Source of the DNA: Erigeron canadensis
Lineage: Eukaryota > Streptophyta > Magnoliopsida > Asterales > Asteraceae
Reading direction: 5' to 3'
Length of the DNA stretch: 64,000 bases
Assembly: GCF_010389155.1 (NCBI RefSeq)
Contig: NC_057761.1
Span: 14,820,501 to 14,884,500, forward strand
In this document: positions 1 through 11,570 of the stretch, piece by piece
Layout of the letters: every line of letters starts with the position of its first letter
Position numbering within the stretch: position 1 is the stretch's first letter
Made by a program: the position numbers and the translations under genes
Notes under the pieces: generated by a model
Told to the model about the DNA's origin: nothing
The model's input: the letters and a program-made list of their open reading frames with translations, nothing else
The model's database searches: none

Positions 1-19
1 CAATGCTGGACGTCTTAGT

Positions 20-817
20 ATGCACATCGATGTGTATAGATACATGAAGAATGATCCCAGAGTCATTAAATGTCTGGAAGTGATGGATGATGTTCGCCTT
101 CATTCAGTATACGCCCAAGATGAGCAGATGCACGATGCTGAAACTTATGAGGTCAGTATACTTGAATTGATTGCTGCCAGGAAGGATGAGTTAATTGAGC
201 TTCAGAGAAAAGCAAAGAAGAATGCTCTGGCCTTGGAAAATGAGTATGGGAAAAAGATGAAAGGTGTATCCAAGCCACCAAGGAGAACAAAGGCAGAGAG
301 AGATGCTGATCTAAGCAACTTCATTCCTCTAGATGTGTCCAGGAGCATAAGCAGGACTCAATTGCAAAGAGTTGAAAATTCTCAAGGCATCTCCAGAGAG
401 ACTGAAGAAGAAGTAAGACTGGCAAAGGTAAGGCAGGAGTACAATGAAAGAATGCACTATAGAGCTGATGCCAGGAAAATCATTGCTGCAGAGATTAGAT
501 TGGTCACAGACCATGAAGCCCACTCAAAATTTTATGTAAAACTAACAAGGGAAGAAAACTTCACTGATGAAAGAAGAAATATGTCAGTAAGGGCATTTGG
601 GTGGTCTGAACTCAGAGAAATTGGCTTATACTTCAAAGAAAATTCTTAGCTTATTTCTGTTGATGTAGGGTATTTTATGAAAAGGATTGAGAAGGAGCAT
701 GGCAGGATCATGATGATGGAAGTCACTCTGGGAATGAGGAAACCAAAAGACTCTCCAAGCTTTAAGAGGAAAGCTACTGAAGAAGCTGGTGGAAGTGCTC
801 CAAAGAGACAAGCCTAA
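20..817 (+). pseudogene. C-terminal part of the additional ORF of copia element C
   Basis: The window opens inside a coding region that reads to a stop at 647-649 and, after a frame change, on to a TAA at 815-817 (ending KRQA). The protein is charged and rich in Glu, Lys and Arg. Its first 70 residues (YRYMKNDPRVIKCLEV onward) match in order and spacing the C-terminal part of the additional ORF of copia element B (EYKKIKEDPRIVNALKEM), and both end in a short basic tail. A polypurine tract and an LTR follow 270 bp downstream, so this is the last ORF of a copia element placed between pol and the 3' LTR. The function is unknown; no membrane segment or enzyme motif is visible. The 649 stop indicates a broken copy or a base error. 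The N-terminal part lies outside the window. Confidence 0.7.
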
Positions 818-1086
818 CTCTTTATTTTTTTTTCATTTTACTTGTTGTATGTAAATATAATTGTAACTTATTGCAAAAGATGTAATGTCATTATTGTTGC
901 AATTTATTTTCACAAGTATATGATCAAATTAAGTCTAAGATAGAATGAAAAGATGAAACTGGAAACACTAATGATCTATAAGGTGTCTTCCAGTAACAAA
1001 ATTTTGACTTAGTCAAATTTTACAAGTGTTTTTCAAGCATATAATTGTATAGATAGAAGCTTGAAAAACCTTGCATAATTTCTAAC

Positions 1087-1099
1087 AAATAGGGGAATT
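1087..1099 (+). other. Polypurine tract of element C
   Basis: AATAGGGGAATT lies directly before the TGTTAGG start of the LTR. It matches the polypurine tract in the same place in element B (TTAGGGGGAATT), where plus-strand DNA synthesis is primed. Confidence 0.7.
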
Positions 1100-2047
1100 T
1101 GTTAGGTCCAGTTTTTACTGGACTAGCTCCAGACTTGAAGACTGGAGTAATCCTGAAGATTTGTCCAGAAATTATGGAAGTCCAGTAAGCGTCTACTTGT
1201 ACAGGAAATCTGGAGTCTTTCAGATTGGCTTATTGAACTTCACTCCAGTCCAGATCTACTCTACTGAAGAACATTCTCACTGAAGACAAAGTCTGAAGTT
1301 TGAAGAAGAAGACTGACATGTGGCGAAGCCCACTGGCAGACTTACCAGATCAACAACTGGAGTCCTTGTCAGTGTTCTAGACCTTACAAGTCTGAACACT
1401 GATTACGAGTAATTGACTTTATGCCTTTACACGCTTTTACCGGATATCTCTTTTGTCCCCTGTAAAGGTTTTACACGCGTGTAAAGGTGGTTGGCTAAAA
1501 GGTGACAAGTCACTATTAATGTGACTTTATCCTTGTACTTTTAGTATTGCATTTAAAGAAAATACCAAAGTTCCTTAAATGTTCCCAACCACATTTGTAC
1601 GGCAAAATAATTACTGTAGAAATTATTTTGCCTATAAATACTAAGTCATTTTCATCTTTCAAATTACTTTTGCAATTTGGTGAACTTGTCTAAATACTCT
1701 CGATCCAAACAGTTATACTTCACAACTTTAAGTATTTCGATCAAGGAGATTATTTAGCAAGTATAGATCACTTGTAATTCATAAGGTTGTTTAGATACTT
1801 ACTTTGGTATTATCTAGGTTCCGCAACAACCTTGTATTTTGTTTATACATCAATAAATAAAATACACATTGAAAATTACTTTCGTGTTCCACCTTTATTT
1901 AACTTGCTTATTTATTGCTTAAGTCTTGTATTTACTTATTTATATTCTTGCATTTATATTTACGTAAATACTAGTCCTCATCTAGTGCATACTTGACTTG
2001 TTGTATTTTACACTCGTGGGTTAAACCATCGGCGAGGGACTTTCACA
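1100..2047 (+). mobile_element. LTR of copia element C (948 bp)
   Basis: The repeat starts TGTTAGGTCCAG and ends TTTCACA, the usual TG...CA ends. A TATAAATA box at 1633-1640 is a likely LTR promoter. The first 12 bases equal those of the element B LTR and both are rich in CCAG/CTGG words, so the two families are related although the rest differs. A 3' ORF and polypurine tract stand on the left and a primer site on the right, so this one LTR has both 3'-LTR and 5'-LTR surroundings. Confidence 0.8.
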
Positions 2048-2049
2048 AT

Positions 2050-2061
2050 TGGTATCAGAGA
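2050..2061 (+). other. Primer binding site after LTR C
   Basis: TGGTATCAGAGA begins two bases after the LTR. It is complementary to the 3' end of plant initiator methionine tRNA, the usual copia primer. No gag follows; the leader runs into AT-rich DNA. Confidence 0.75.
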
Positions 2062-3141
2062 AGGTCGCTAAAATAATTGCTAGATCTGCTATTAATCGAT
2101 GGCAAATAAGTGTTAAGACATGCAAATAAGTATATGTATGTATTATGGGTGTGTGAGTGTAAGAATAAGTGGGTTAGTTGAATGTTGATTGGTGGATTTT
2201 ATAAGAGTTTATATTTATAATAAGTTTAAGTTGTATGCATATCTTTTAATTGGAAGACTTATTCAAATATTGCAATATATTTATGTACTTATTATTATTC
2301 AAGCTTACTATTATGTACATAATAGTTTATAAATCTATTTTCAAGATGGTTATTATATTTTTGTGTTCAAATGTAATTTAATTAGCTTTGTGTTTGAATT
2401 GTTGGACATTTATAGAGATTTTTGGTTGTTATCACAACTTGTGAGTCTTGAACAATTATTTATGTAACTCAACTTCTCGAAATAAAATTTTGGTTCATTG
2501 ACATTTCACCAAGTTTGATTAAAACTAATTTATAGCTTGAGACCGTATTGAATGATTATAGTTATTGTTTAGGGCATTTCTAAGGCATTTTATTGTACTA
2601 GGGGGCAATTATCACTATGCTTTGAATATCTATGAGGCAATTTTTCTTAATAAACCTGTAGGGATTGAAACCTAGATAAAAATAAGTAAGTAGTCCTAAT
2701 TTGAGATTGAGGGTTGTTACATTGAACCTCAAAACTCATAAAAATGGCACCAAAAGTTTCCTAAATGCCCGATTTACAAGTTTGAACGTTCCATTACTTT
2801 GTCCTTTTCGTGAATCTAGTCCTTTTTAGTGATTTTATGACCGAAAATAAAAACCCTAAATCTTGGCATTTGAACTCGAAATTTGGACTTAGAAATCTTG
2901 TTAATCATATACCTTTGTTCAAGAAGTGTTAATGAAGGTGTTTTGAAACACAAAAACACGTAACAATCAAGTGTAGTAAATCGAAGAAAACATGAATAGT
3001 ATTTGACAGGGAACACGCAAAAGGAGTATGTGAAGGAACACGCAAATGTATTTTCGGGTAAAACACAAAATGTGTGTTTATTTCCTTTTATATCCAAACA
3101 AACACGCAAACCCTAGTCCACTAAAACGCGCATATCCGACC

Positions 3142-3275
3142 CACTTGGCTAAACACGCATATCGGCCCACTTTGCCAATCACACATATCAGCTCACTTGG
3201 TCAAACACGCATATAGGTCCAACTAGATGAAATGCGCATATAGAATCCCACTTGACACAAACACGCAAATCAAAG
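3142..3275. repeat. Degenerate 26-bp minisatellite
   Basis: About five units start at 3142, 3168, 3194, 3220 and 3249. The consensus is close to CACTTGGCCAAACACGCATA followed by a short GG/CC tail. Spacing is 26 bp apart from the last unit. Confidence 0.7.
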
Positions 3276-3298
3276 TAGTGTAAAATAAACAAAGTTAA

Positions 3299-3511
3299 TC
3301 CCACTTGACTACAATATGCATTATTAGCCCATTTTGCTTAAAAGATGAATATGAGTCCACTTGGTATAGTCCCACTTTACTACAATATGCATTATTAGCC
3401 CGTTTTGCTTAGAACATGCATATGAGTCCACTTGGTATGATCCCACTTGACTACAATATGTATTAATAGCCCATTTTTCTAAAAACGTACACATGAGTCC
3501 ACTTGGTATGC
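3299..3511. repeat. 71-bp tandem repeat, three units
   Basis: Units start at 3299, 3370 and 3441, each with TCCCACTTGACTACAATATG or a close variant and ending near GAGTCCACTTGGTAT. The unit contains the CACTTG...CATAT words of the adjacent 26-bp repeat, so it probably arose from it. Confidence 0.8.
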
Positions 3512-4480
3512 TTTGCATATTAAATATGACCTATCTTTCTTCGATTCAAGGAACTTGACTTACAAAAAGTCAACTTTCACAAACTTGATTAACACATTTA
3601 AAATTCACAAAGAATTTTATCGAACCCGATATGATTAACGAAAACAATTCTTTAGAGAACATGACGAAAGTAGTATAAACCACTTTTTCATATTAACATT
3701 ATCATATTTTTCTCAATAAAGAAATTTTTCAGAATTGTTGCTACTTAAACATCTTGCAAAGTTATAACATTAAATTATGACACACTTTGTCAATAATTAA
3801 TGAAATTTAATGCACCATCTTTAAGTGTTGACAATGACAGCCACTGGACACACACAACGCTGTAACATAATTTCAAATAAAAAAAAAACAAGTGATACAA
3901 AATTAATCACCCTCGGATAATTTCTCCGTCATCATTTTTGTCTTCGTTTGAATTTAGGTGAGTTGTTGATGTGTAAGTATACTCTGCTTCCATTTTAAGC
4001 TTGAGGTTTCTCCATTCCAGACTGGATAGACTCAATTTTCATATACTTTGGAGATCTTTTATCTTGTCGGTTGACACACATCCAGATAAGATAAATAAAA
4101 CTGCAACCACATCAGCCTCAAAAAGAAATAACTGAATTCTAAAAACACTTAAACAAATTTAACTGTTAACATACAATAGATTCTCACATTTAAGATTAGA
4201 ATCTAAACAATTATCAAGTTATTTCATACAATAAGCATATTCAATTCAATTATTCTTAATAAATTGCAAATCAAAATATCTGTCAAATACATCAATTGAA
4301 TGAGTCCGTTTGACCGAAACCTTAAGTATCCAAACTTAACTTTCCGTGCAATTTCAAAACAAGACCTAATTTGAGGTGTACTAAACACACTCAAATTCAT
4401 TCCTTTAACTTTACACTTCTTCCTTGTCACAATACACATTTTTACTTGTGTTCACCAAGAACACAATCAAGTCCCTCTGG

Positions 4481-4730
4481 AATCTGAAAAACTCTAATTA
4501 TTGTCTCTCGTGCAATAGAACCCTTTTATTGAGCAAGAACCTTACGGAGCATAAAGTTACAATATGCCTTACGAATCTGAAAAACTCTAATTATTGTCTC
4601 TCGTGCAATAGGGACTTTTGGATCAAAGTCACTCCAACCAATCTTGTAATAGTCATGCTCAATACTGTCCTTGCGATATGCCTTACGGAGCATAAGACTT
4701 AGAAAATCAATCACAATAACTTTAGAATCA
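4481..4730. repeat. Direct repeat with 93-bp spacing
   Basis: A 38-bp block beginning AATCTGAAAAACTCTAATTA occurs at 4481 and again at 4574. GCCTTACG and CTTACGGAGCATAA words recur around it to 4700. Weaker copies (CTCTAATCAA, GAGCATGA) continue to about 4860. It looks like an old tandem array of 90-95-bp units. Short ORFs here are by-products of the repeat. Confidence 0.65.
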
Positions 4731-4888
4731 AAATTACTCTAATCAATCTCAAAATAGTTATGCTTAGTTCGACATATGCAATATACCCTACTGAGCATGA
4801 AATTTAAAGGTCAATCATAATAGTCTTTATGAGTAAGGGCACTCTAATCAACCTTAGAATAAATATGCTTAGTCAGATACATGCGATA

Positions 4889-5175
4889 GGTTCTAGAAGA
4901 AGCAATTACTATTGAAGAGATCGGATATAGCAAATGAGTAAACTTATATTGAATAGTCATTTCTCTTGCAGTAACGACTTCCCCATTAAACCATTAATAT
5001 ATTTTTGTGATGCATTTTCTGTTTTTCCATTTCAAGAAGGTTCTAGAAGGAACAATTACTACTGAAGAGATCGGATATAGCATATGAGTAAACTTAAATG
5101 CCATATTGAATAGTCATTTCTCTTGTAGTAACGACTCCCCCTTAAACCATCATTCTATTTTTGTGTTGCATTATC
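4889..5175. repeat. 150-bp tandem duplication
   Basis: GGTTCTAGAAG begins both copies, at 4889 and 5039. Both continue through GAAGAGATCGGATATAGCA and a shared segment ending in the TAACGACT word, with small differences. Confidence 0.75.
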
Positions 5176-5649
5176 TGAATAATCTGGTTCTTGAGAGATA
5201 AAAACTAAGGGTTTCTCATTCCAGTTACTTGGACTAGAAACTCAAAACGTGATCGATCAAAGGCCTTAGTGTAACCATCATATGTAACTCATCATTGCAT
5301 ATTCATCATTGGATAACATCAATCATTAGTTTAATAATCATGTTATCACAAATGATTTATTAACAAGCATATAATAAAGTAAAACTTTACATACACCCAT
5401 TTTTCTCAAAGTTGTTCCTTTATAATTAAATTATAAATCAGCATTCATGAGACTTGCACTATGATTTACAAGGATGAAAAAAAAACCAAAAAAAAAAACC
5501 AAAAAAATAAGTATGATAACCCACTATGTTATCTAATGAAGAATGTGCCTAGAACTCAGTCACCGATAACCAATATAACATGATCTTCCTTGACTGTGTT
5601 CTTTGCACTAATGAAGGGAATTAGTTTTCTTCATCAAGAACTCAGACCT

Positions 5650-6280
5650 TCTTTGTCCGGATTCTCCCAGAATCATCACGATAGGCAAATTCTCCCTACC
5701 CTCCTTTACCCAAAACCTGATTTAATTGATTTGAATCATCTTCATGACCCTTTTTGTTAGAGACCTTTGATGATTCCCTAACATGATAGCTCTGAGGAGT
5801 TGATCTAAAATCGTTTCTACTTCTTCCAGCAAATCGATCATAATATGTGCTATGATACTCTATAGACCTAGCAGGTGATTTAACACCATATGAATTTGAA
5901 GGATGTCTGCTTTTGGTCTTCTCAGATCTGTTACTTGAAGAAGCATAATTTGGAGAAACCGATTTCTTGACAACAACCTTTGATTTTTAAGTAGATAAGG
6001 GATGCACAGGGAATTTTTGAGAAGAACCAACAAGATTTCCAATTGATCTCTTATATTGTTCATTCACCACATATTTTCCCTCCATTTTTTGAGAACTAAT
6101 TCTCAAATTTCTCTCATTTAGCCCGGATAAGTTGTCTGAAGATTGATCATCATTGCTTGTATATGCATTAAGGTTTGATCCTTTGCTTGGGCATTTACTT
6201 ACAGAGTGACCTTTCTCTCGACATATAAAGCAGGAAATTTTCTTATTGCTTCGTTTCTGTTTGAATTTCTTGAGATTTTC
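5650..6280 (-). pseudogene. Decayed copia gag, zinc-knuckle end
   Basis: Read on the minus strand, 6191-6232 encodes a CCHC zinc knuckle (CFICRERGHSVSKC) preceded by basic residues. A polar Ser/Asn/Lys-rich C-terminal region follows to about 5650, with one internal stop near 5990. This is the usual nucleocapsid end of a copia Gag, which binds the element RNA. The N-terminal capsid part is missing: the sequence meets the LTR at 6335. No matching LTR, protease or polymerase lies beside it, so it is an orphan fragment. The family cannot be told from this piece. Confidence 0.6.
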
Positions 6281-6334
6281 TTCAGTAATGGGAATTCCAT
6301 ACTATGTCATCTCTTCTATGCAAGAAAATCTTTC

Positions 6335-6653
6335 TGTAACAACACGATTTTATCATTTGAATTCACATCAACAATGGCGTTTGGTTAGTGTGTGTGTTCT
6401 TGGTGTTTGTGTGTGTTTTGAGAGAGAATTTGGATCAAGAGTGTGTTATTCAGGTGTAATGGTATGAGAATTGTGTTAAATGTTATGTGTTGTTGATTTC
6501 TAAGGGTTTGAGGGCTATTTATAGTCTAAACAAACTAACAATGCTAATAATCACAATTAGCCCCTCAACCTTAGAAATCATCAACTCATGACTTAACAAC
6601 AAGTAAGTCCATAACTTAAATTACAATGTATCACTACTTTTAGATTTCTAACA
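6335..6653 (-). mobile_element. 3' LTR of minus-strand copia element A (319 bp)
   Basis: On the minus strand it starts TGTTAGAAATC at 6653 and ends GTTGTTACA at 6335. A TATAAATA box (minus strand) is at 6516-6523. It is clearly the same family as the LTR at 23643-23968: both share GTGATACATTGTAATTTAAG and end near CGTGTT. The upper side carries a polypurine tract, so it is a 3' LTR. No partner LTR of this family lies upstream of the coding part. Confidence 0.75.
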
Positions 6654-6665
6654 TTCTCCCCCTTA
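6654..6665 (-). other. Polypurine tract of element A
   Basis: The minus strand reads TAAGGGGGAGAA directly before the LTR start, in the right place for plus-strand priming. Confidence 0.7.
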
Positions 6666-9601
6666 GTGATATATTGTAAGGTCTGAAGTACGTGTTGTTT
6701 TGTCTTGTAGGAATGAATTGATAAGCCCAGTGATGAAGACAATTGGTGAATTGAAACAAGCCTTCAAAGCTTTCTCATTGTCTTTGGAGAACTTGATTCA
6801 GTATTGGTCTTGGACTTCTTGATGTTAAATCATTTGTCGATTCTCAATGTTCTTTGTGAACAGAGAATGATGAGTGTGTGTGTGTATAAATCTTCGAGGA
6901 TTGTTGAATCACAGATCAGAGTTGTCTTTTGAAATGCGGAAGATATGAATTTGTCTTGAATTCTTCAATCTTCGAATCTTGAAGTCTTTTATTTGAAGTC
7001 TTGGAATGAATTTTCAGAGATATGTACTCTCCCCCTTTGAAGTGTGCAATGTAACTTTTGGTAAAGTGTTGATATATGACTTTGAAGATCTTGTATAAAT
7101 TGAATTGATGAAGACTCTTTTGAAGCTTTTCTTCTTTGTCACATCATCTAAAGCACTTTTGAGAGTAAACATTTGAATGAGGATTTGAAAAGTCTCTTAT
7201 GAAGTAAGCATGCTCCCCCTCAATTCATGAGTAATCATAGTCTCTTCGATTTTTGAAAAATCTCTTGTTAAATCTTGAATGTATATCCTTTTCTCTCGAG
7301 ATGAATAATCTTCAAGTTGAATTTGGAAACCCTTGCAGTTTGGAATGAAATTGACAAACAAACTTTGAAGAAGAATGATGAGTTGATGTCACAAATGAAC
7401 TTTGAGATACAAGAACTTCAAATAAACTTGAAAACTTCCAACAAGAAGCTGAATGATAGTATCTCAAAAAGCAATTGAAACAACCAAACACAAACTTTTC
7501 TCCTTGTCCTTATCAATCATTCTAATTTCTTCTCCTAATCAATAATCAATCATACTATTTTCTCCCCCTCATAATGACAAAGTTGGGAACCAATGTCATT
7601 ATGCAAACATTGATTGATTCGATTGTTAAAAGAAATAATCATGACTGAAATCTAGACATTATGCACATGGAGAATTATCAACCATCAAAACAACAATCTA
7701 ACCAAATAAACCAACCCAATTGTTCCTATGGGTGACTAAAATGAAAGATTGAAGTTGTTGGGATAAACATTTTAGCATGGTGTTGGTGTTTTCTGTGTTG
7801 GGGTGATGAGAAAAGAAACCGGATAAGAATGATCTGTTGGCATTCAAAAATCGAAAGGATTAATGAAATGACCGAAAGAAATGTATAACATTTATCGGAT
7901 TTCCTATGTATCATTGAGAAATGCACAAAGCAAACCTCTAACATAGTTTGGTCTTTTGGCTTTTCAACCTCAAGATTGCTTCAAAGAATGTAAACCATGG
8001 TCAGTGTCACTTAAGCGTTCGATAACCATGTTCTACTATCCTTAAAGACTTTTTAGGAAAAATCCAAGGTCACAATAGACTTCTTGTTAACTCAATAATT
8101 ACAAAAATGCAATTATGAGACCTACGTTCAAGGCTGGAAATGATGTTAGCAATGCTAGGATTTCCATTTGATCATCGTGAAATATCAATTAAGATATCAC
8201 TACAAATGTTCCGGCTATATCACAAAGATAAGCATGTATATCACAAAGATATGACGCAAATGTATCCTAAAGAATGAATAACGATCAAATTAATGATCAA
8301 TTATGAGAGCTCTAGACACAAAGTGATCAAATGAAGTCGGGGACTGGAGCAGAGTGTCACTCTTTTTCAATATTAACGTCTTCCAAATGAAGAGTTAATA
8401 GTAATGAGAAAATCTCCGTGAGAAGTAAAACAAGCATTTGTTAAGAAACACTTGAGTGGTTAGGTAAAGATGTGCATCGCTTCATTGGGTCCATGAAGGC
8501 TTCTTCAATATCGAGATATCAACAAATGACATCCGATAGAAATGTGTTTTACCCGGCAATTTGAGAATTTTAGGGAAGGGTATCAATTCTTTTAACCCTT
8601 TTCTCACAACATTATCACCATAACCTCTCACTTTTCGACTTTACTCCCTCCAACTTAGTTGCACAAATTCATCATTACTCAAAAATACCCTCACTATCTA
8701 ATGAAAGAAGTGAATACTCCGGGGTTAGAACTTATCGGCGATGATGAAATTCATGGAGTAGAATTTTTTGAAAAAAAAACTTAGTCGCTCATGTGCAAAC
8801 TAAACACCGAACTTCCTTTGAAAAAAAATCATCAAATGTGAAAATAAATGTTTAAACAACACATTTGAAGTTTGAAAGAGATTTGAAATCACAAACTCCC
8901 CCTTAATCTATGCAAAGATAGATCAAAAAGATTTTCATAGAAAAGGTGGAGCAAAAATGATTTGTGTGAAATCAAAACAAGTTTTATGAAAAGTGAACTC
9001 AATCAATTGTTCAAGATGAGATAACTCAGGAGTACACAAAGGCGTTCAATCCTTTGCTTCTCATATCAACAATTGAGAGTTTTTTGAAACAGGTGTAACA
9101 AAATTGCAATCAACATCTTGTATTACACATATACATTCATATAAGACCACTTGGAAGTACACAAAGGCGTTCAATTCCGCGTTATCTTATATCAATTTAT
9201 ATGTATAATAACATGAATTAATTCCAATTTTGAAACATAAATAATTTTCTTTTTAAAATCGGGTTGCATACAGAGTATATGCAAGCCATTTTGAAATAAA
9301 TAACACAAATAAGCACGAGTTATACACTGAGTGTGCATAAGCCACAAAGTAATAAATACATCATTTAAGCACGAGTTACATACATAGCATATGTAAGCTA
9401 CTTTAAAATAAATAGTTTAATGAAGAACGGGTTGCATACAGAATATACGCAAGCCACTTTGAAATAAATGAAAAGAAAATTAAGAAAATCTTTTTGTTAT
9501 TTTTCAAAAAAAAAATTTATAATTTTGTATTTGATTTTCGTTTTCAACTCTTTATGATTTTTGAAAAAATGAATCAAGAATTCCTTCCATGGTAAAGTGA
9601 A
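6666..9601 (-). other. Long 3' non-coding tail of element A
   Basis: About 2.9 kb lies between the RNase H stop (9602) and the polypurine tract. I see no ORF that can be supported. The word ACACAAAGGCGTTCAAT occurs twice (near 9034 and 9158) and a 56-bp tandem array occupies 9256-9479. Several short C/T-rich words (CTCCCCCT) recur. The length is unusual for a copia 3' UTR. Confidence 0.55.
9256..9479 (-). repeat. Four 56-bp tandem units, each an imperfect hairpin
   Basis: Hairpin starts are at 9261, 9317, 9373 and 9429, exactly 56 bp apart. Each unit has a G(G/A)GTT...AAGC(C/T) inverted repeat around a 3-7-base loop, then an AATAAAT-rich spacer. Arms change together: TTGCATA/TATGCAA, TTAT..ACAC/GTGT..ATAA, TTACATA/TATGTAA, and TTGC/GCAA in the fourth. 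A single related hairpin stands at 12683-12710 in element D, also just behind the coding region. Confidence 0.8.
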
Positions 9602-10440
9602 TCAAGGATCAAGATTTAGCATACCAAGTTTAGAGATTAAGAAATTAAACCTCTTTTCGTCCAGTGGTTTTGTGAACAAATCAGCGAGTTGGTAGTCAGT
9701 TCCCACAAAGTAGAGTTCGATGTCACCTTTCTCAACATGATCTTTGAGAAAATGATATCTCACATCAATGTGCTTTGAGCGTGAGTGGTTGACTGAGTTG
9801 ACAGCAATTGCAATGGCACTTTGAGAATCACAATAGATAGGGACACGATCATATTTCAGACCATAGTCGGTAAGTTGTGTTTTCATCCATAACACTTGAG
9901 CACAACGACTAGCAGCAGCTACATATTCAGCCTCTGCTGTTGACAGTGATACGCAATTTTGCTTTTTGGATGACCAACTTACAATCTTATCCCCTAAGAA
10001 TTGGATGACCAACTTACAAACTTAAATCCAGTATCCCTTGGATACCAGAGACCAAGATTGGGTGTACCCTTCAGATAAAGAAAAATTCGTTTCACAGCTT
10101 GGTAATGTAAATCAGTCGGAGCGGCTTGATACCTAGCACACATACATGTTGCAAACATTATATCTGGGCGAGATGCTGTAAGATACAACAACGAACCAAT
10201 CATGCTTCTATACCTCTTTTGGTCAAATGGTTTCCCATTTTTATCAGCATTAATGTTTGTACGAGCAGCCATTGGGATTGAAATTGAAGAACATGTAGTT
10301 ATATCAAACTTTTTCAACATATCATTTATGTACTTACCTTGTGATATAAAGATACCAGTTGGTAATTGTTTGATTTGTAATCCCAAAAAGTAATTCATTT
10401 CCCCAATCATGCTCATTTCAAAATGATTGACCATTAGAGA
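9602..10440 (-). pseudogene. Copia pol fragment: end of reverse transcriptase and RNase H
   Basis: Minus strand. From 10440 downward it encodes the last part of a copia reverse transcriptase ([19 protein letters not shown]), the LTASRPDIMFATCMCARYQA block and the connection to RNase H. A second frame (about 10012-9602) carries SLSTAEAEYVAAASRCAQVL, the DSQSAI block and LADLFTKPLDEKRF, ending at a stop at 9602. Protease, integrase and the polymerase active site (YVDD) are absent. The RNase H segment around the first catalytic Asp (normally D-S/A-D-x-A-G-C) is lost at about 9985-10020, where a 17-bp word beginning GGATGACCAACTTACA occurs at 9968 and 10003. The fragment cannot code for an active enzyme. 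Confidence 0.85.
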
Positions 10441-11509
10441 TGAAAAATTTTGGCTTGTTTTTAGGTTTAAAGTTATCAGCTTGTTGAATGGCTTTTGATT
10501 TACAGTCATTTGCCATATGACCAGTCTTACCACACTTATAACAATTAGTTTTAGACATGTCTAAAGGTTTCCTAGGTTTGTTACTTTTAGAAGCTCCTTT
10601 TCCTTTAAACTTTGAAAAACATCTCCTTTTCAATCTTTCAGCTAACATAGCAACCTCATTTGCCAAACTCTCAGTTTCATCAATAGAATAATATTCAGTC
10701 TCAGATTCACAAGGTTTATCAGTTTCAACAATTTCATTTACAAACTGACTTGGAACAGGTTCATCACATAGTAGGTTGGGATTTTCAGTTGAAGATGCAA
10801 CAAGTGCAGAGCTAGAGCGTCCCACAGCATCACTCATGGCAATTAGCTTTAAAGCTTTATTGCATTCATGGTTGTGAAGCAACCCATAGAGACCTGGTAA
10901 GTCAAGTTCTTTGTACATAGGACTTAATTTGACACTGGCAACATAATTGTTCCATTTTAAGGGTAATGAATCTAGAAATTTGCTTTTAAGAACATCATCA
11001 TCTTTATGTATATCAACAACAATCAAGTAATTTACAAGTGCATTAAATCGGGTATAAGTGTCAATGAGGGATTCATTCTTATGTGCAAAGAATCTTTCAT
11101 ACCTTCTAGTGAAGGTAGTCTTGGTAGACTCCATAGAAGTTGCACAACCCTCATACATAACAGTCAAAGTATCCCACATCTTTTTAGCACTTGGACAATG
11201 TCTAATGGCTCTATACATGTCCTTAGGTACAGCTTGGACAATAAAGTTCCTGGCCTTTGCATCCAAGTTGACCATTCTTTTATCTACATCACCCAATCTG
11301 CTCTAGGTTTGATAACAACTCTGACATCAGGTGCACCTGGCTCAGATCCATCAGTTGGAGTTGGCCTAGGTGTGATTACTGTATCCCTTAGAACATAAGG
11401 TCCAACAATAAGTATGTCAGGCATGTCATTATCAATAGATTCAAGAAAAAAGTATCAAAGATAGGTGGTCTGGTTGAAGAACCATTATCAGTGTACATTG
11501 GATGAGACA
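10441..11509 (-). pseudogene. Copia gag (element F), damaged at both ends
   Basis: Minus strand. A start at 11509 (MSHPMYTDNGSSTRPPIFD) is followed by a frame change, then an open frame from about 11340 to 10418. It has the UBN2-type Gag capsid region (MVNLDAKARNFIVQAVP; CPSAKKMWDTLTVMYEG; SLIDTYTRFNALVNYLI; LPLKWNNYVASV) and a zinc knuckle at 10508-10549 (CYKCGKTGHMANDC). Gag packages element RNA into cytoplasmic particles. The short stretch after PPIFD usually found in this family (G-x-N-Y/H-x-x-W) seems deleted. Just after the knuckle the sequence switches to the end of reverse transcriptase in another frame, so gag and the pol fragment behind it do not belong together. Confidence 0.8.
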
Positions 11510-11570
11510 TATTTTAAACCAAGCTAAAAGTTAAATGAAAGGGATCAAGTTAAGTGTATTACAAAACCCC

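Larger units (their letters stand above)
2062..4480. other. AT-rich stretch without genes
   Basis: After about 60 bp of leader-like sequence there is AT-rich DNA with no coding region I can support. It holds the minisatellites at 3142-3511. A short minus-strand open stretch at about 3900-4100 has exon-like composition but nothing I recognise. The gag expected behind the primer site is missing. Confidence 0.5.

Noticed and set aside
2050..2061. tRNA gene at the TGGTATCAGAG sites
   Set aside because: These are primer sites complementary to a tRNA 3' end; no cloverleaf is present around them.
3900..4100. Possible host exon on the minus strand
   Set aside because: Short open stretch with exon-like residues, but no splice context, no neighbouring exon and no recognised family.
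4481..5175. CRISPR-like repeats
   Set aside because: Units of 93 and 150 bp are direct duplications without equal spacers, and the DNA is plant nuclear.
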